Source of the DNA: an uncultured Prevotella sp.
GTDB lineage: Bacteria; Bacteroidota; Bacteroidia; Bacteroidales; Bacteroidaceae
Length of the DNA stretch: 7,928 nucleotides
Direction of reading: 5' to 3'
NCBI GenBank assembly: GCA_900769275.1
Contig: CAAGGA010000068.1
Location: 1-7,928, forward strand
Each line of letters begins with the position of its first letter. Within the stretch, counting starts at the first letter, position 1. Positions 6,653 through 7,928 of this stretch are shown in pieces. A program made the position numbers and the translations under genes. Below the pieces are notes generated by a model. The model did not search any database, had not been told where the DNA came from, and worked only from the letters and a program-made list of their open reading frames with translations.

Positions 6653-7714
6653 CTATTTTGAAAATTCCTTTATTCTTTGTTCTTCAGCGAGCTTGCAAAT
6701 GAGCAGCCTGCCGTCTTTTTCCGCCACGATATATCCGTCGAGTCCCTGTATCGCCACCTGTCTTGCCCCCTCTACATTGACTATGCAGTTATGCGTGTCG
6801 AAGAGTCTTACGTTCGGACTGATGACGGCATTGTTGTCTTCATCCCTTTCCTTGAGGGTATGTAGCGACCCCCATGTTCCGAGGTCGCTCCATCCGAAGT
6901 CAGCAGGGAAGACATAAATTTCCTCAGCGTTCTCCATTATGGCGTAATCGACGCTGATGTTCTCGCATTCGGGGTATTTTGCGTCTATCACCTCCTGTTC
7001 CCTTTCCGTTCCGAGGACGGGGAGAATACTGTCGAATATCCCGGCAATCAGTGGTCGGTACATACGGAAAGCGTTGACGATAGTCCTGACATTCCATACG
7101 AAGATGCCTGCATTCCAGAAGAAATTGTTATGCCTGATATATTCCTGCGCAATCTCCAGTGCCGGTTTTTCCTTGAATGAATCGACGAGATATATTTCCT
7201 TGTTGCGCATACTCTGCTGTGCAAGGTCAGCCTGTATGTATCCATAGCCTGTCTCAGGGCGCGTGGGCTTCATACCAAGGGTGATGATGGCATCTGTCTC
7301 AGCAGCGAACCGGAGGGAAGAAGATATAACCCTCTGGAATTCCTGCACATTCATTACGACGTGGTCGCTCGGTGAGACAACGATGCTTGCATCCGGATCC
7401 TGCACCTTTATCCTCCAGCTGACGTATGCTATGCAGGGTGCGGTGTTGCGCCTGCATGGTTCCTGCAGGATGTTGCCCTGTGGCACTTCCGGCAATTGTT
7501 CGGCAACGATTCCTGCATACTTGGCATTTGTCACCACCCAGACGTTTTCCGCAGGACATATTCCCCGAAATCTGTCGTAAGTCAATTGGAGCAGTGTCCG
7601 CCCTGTCCCGAGGGCATCAATGAACTGCTTCGGCATTTCCTCAGTGCTCATGGGCCAGAACCGGCTTCCTGCTCCTCCTGCCATTATGACAAGATGATTG
7701 TAGTTTTCATTCAT
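6653..7714 (-). CDS. manC: Mannose-1-phosphate guanylyltransferase (GDP-mannose pyrophosphorylase)
   Basis: The enzyme joins mannose-1-phosphate and GTP to give GDP-mannose plus pyrophosphate, the entry step of this cluster. The nucleotidyltransferase signature GGAGSRFWPMSTEEMPKQF (13-31) includes the catalytic arginine and the lysine that contacts phosphate. Further conserved blocks are QEPCRRNTAP (84-93), SPSDH (114-118), GYGYI (156-160), FKEKP (180-184), FWNAGIFVW (199-207), VDYAIME (255-261) and FGWSDLGTW (273-281). A short C-terminal beta-helix follows. At 353 residues it is the single-domain form and lacks the phosphomannose isomerase domain of longer bifunctional ManC/AlgA proteins, so isomerase must be encoded elsewhere. 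The stop is TAG. Start MNENYNHLVIMAGG fits the family; no strong ribosome site precedes it. The preceding 214 bases hold a hairpin but no clear leftward promoter. Confidence 0.96.
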   Translation of the reverse strand: MNENYNHLVIMAGGAGSRFWPMSTEEMPKQFIDALGTGRTLLQLTYDRFRGICPAENVWVVTNAKYAGIVAEQLPEVPQGNILQEPCRRNTAPCIAYVSWRIKVQDPDASIVVSPSDHVVMNVQEFQRVISSSLRFAAETDAIITLGMKPTRPETGYGYIQADLAQQSMRNKEIYLVDSFKEKPALEIAQEYIRHNNFFWNAGIFVWNVRTIVNAFRMYRPLIAGIFDSILPVLGTEREQEVIDAKYPECENISVDYAIMENAEEIYVFPADFGWSDLGTWGSLHTLKERDEDNNAVISPNVRLFDTHNCIVNVEGARQVAIQGLDGYIVAEKDGRLLICKLAEEQRIKEFSK

Positions 7715-7780
7715 ATTGCAATGACATTACTTGCTTTTCCTATTGTTGAGGTGGGTTCTATTAATTTTTCGCATGCTCAA

Positions 7781-7825
7781 GGAAACTCCTTCCCTCTGGT
7801 CAGTGAGTCCAAGGGACAAGTTTCC
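7781..7825 (-). other. Nested leader hairpin upstream of manC
   Basis: On the minus strand GGAAACT (7825-7819) pairs AGTTTCC (7787-7781), TCCCT (7816-7812) pairs AGGGA (7795-7791) and TGG (7811-7809) pairs CCA (7799-7797), around a 9-base loop. The 15 pairs are interrupted only by small bulges. It lies about 65 bases before the manC ATG. No U tract follows on either strand, so a standard intrinsic terminator is unlikely. It may be a leader structure or an upstream transcript end. No known riboswitch was recognised. Confidence 0.45.
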
Positions 7826-7869
7826 CACCGCCAAAAATGTTAATTATGTGGTTTGACGTTTTGTCATCT

Positions 7870-7902
7870 TTTGGTTTCTTTTCGGTACAAATCGTAAGTT
7901 TG
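7870..7902 (+). promoter_or_regulatory. Rightward Bacteroidota-type promoter for a divergent gene outside the window
   Basis: TTTG (7870-7873) and TAAGTTTG (7895-7902) are separated by 21 bases, a full match in both boxes with a spacing slightly above the usual 19. Transcription would start around 7906-7909 and leave the window. This indicates a gene to the right transcribed away from manC. The rest of 7715-7928 contains no supportable coding region. Confidence 0.55.
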
Positions 7903-7928
7903 ACCTGCGGTCTTCCTCCTCCTTGCAA

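Noticed and set aside
7832..7839. Leftward manC promoter at CATTTTTG
   Set aside because: The first base of the -7 box is wrong and no TTTG lies at the right distance upstream; similarly TACGATTTG at 7896-7888 has one base too many.

Overview
The window looks like a chromosomal piece from a member of the Bacteroidota, most likely Prevotella-like. Three things suggest this. The two clearest promoters match the Bacteroidota consensus (TTTG, about 19-21 bases, TAnnTTTG) rather than the E. coli one. Start codons generally lack a strong Shine-Dalgarno sequence. The GDP-fucose synthase is the long form typical of Bacteroides/Prevotella. The genus assignment is inference.

All six genes are on the minus strand, so transcription runs from high to low coordinates: manC (7714-6653), gmd (6554-5442), fcl (5337-4165), purA (4081-2804), hisS (2800-1442), then a secreted SGNH/CE12-type acetylesterase (1247-264). 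The first three form the complete route from mannose-1-phosphate to GDP-L-fucose: guanylylation, 4,6-dehydration, then epimerisation and reduction. GDP-L-fucose is the donor for fucosylated capsule, LPS or glycoprotein. Phosphomannose isomerase, phosphomannomutase and fucosyltransferases are not in the window. purA and hisS are housekeeping genes 3 bases apart and clearly co-transcribed. A plausible promoter lies just before purA and a hairpin just after hisS, so they form their own unit.

The right edge (7715-7928) is a leader or intergenic region. It holds a long nested hairpin upstream of manC and a good rightward promoter for a gene outside the window, so manC sits at a divergent junction. 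No convincing leftward manC promoter was seen.

The left edge is the least ordinary part. The esterase ends in about 60 residues resembling the first strands of a pectin methylesterase (CE8) domain and then stops, so it looks like a truncated CE12-CE8 fusion. Beyond it, a consensus promoter (TTTG-N19-TAACTTTG) fires leftward, and a 22-bp tandem repeat array (at least eight units, running off the window edge) begins at its predicted start point. The array would therefore be the 5' transcribed region of an unseen leftward gene or RNA. This promoter-plus-array is the best candidate here for something undescribed.
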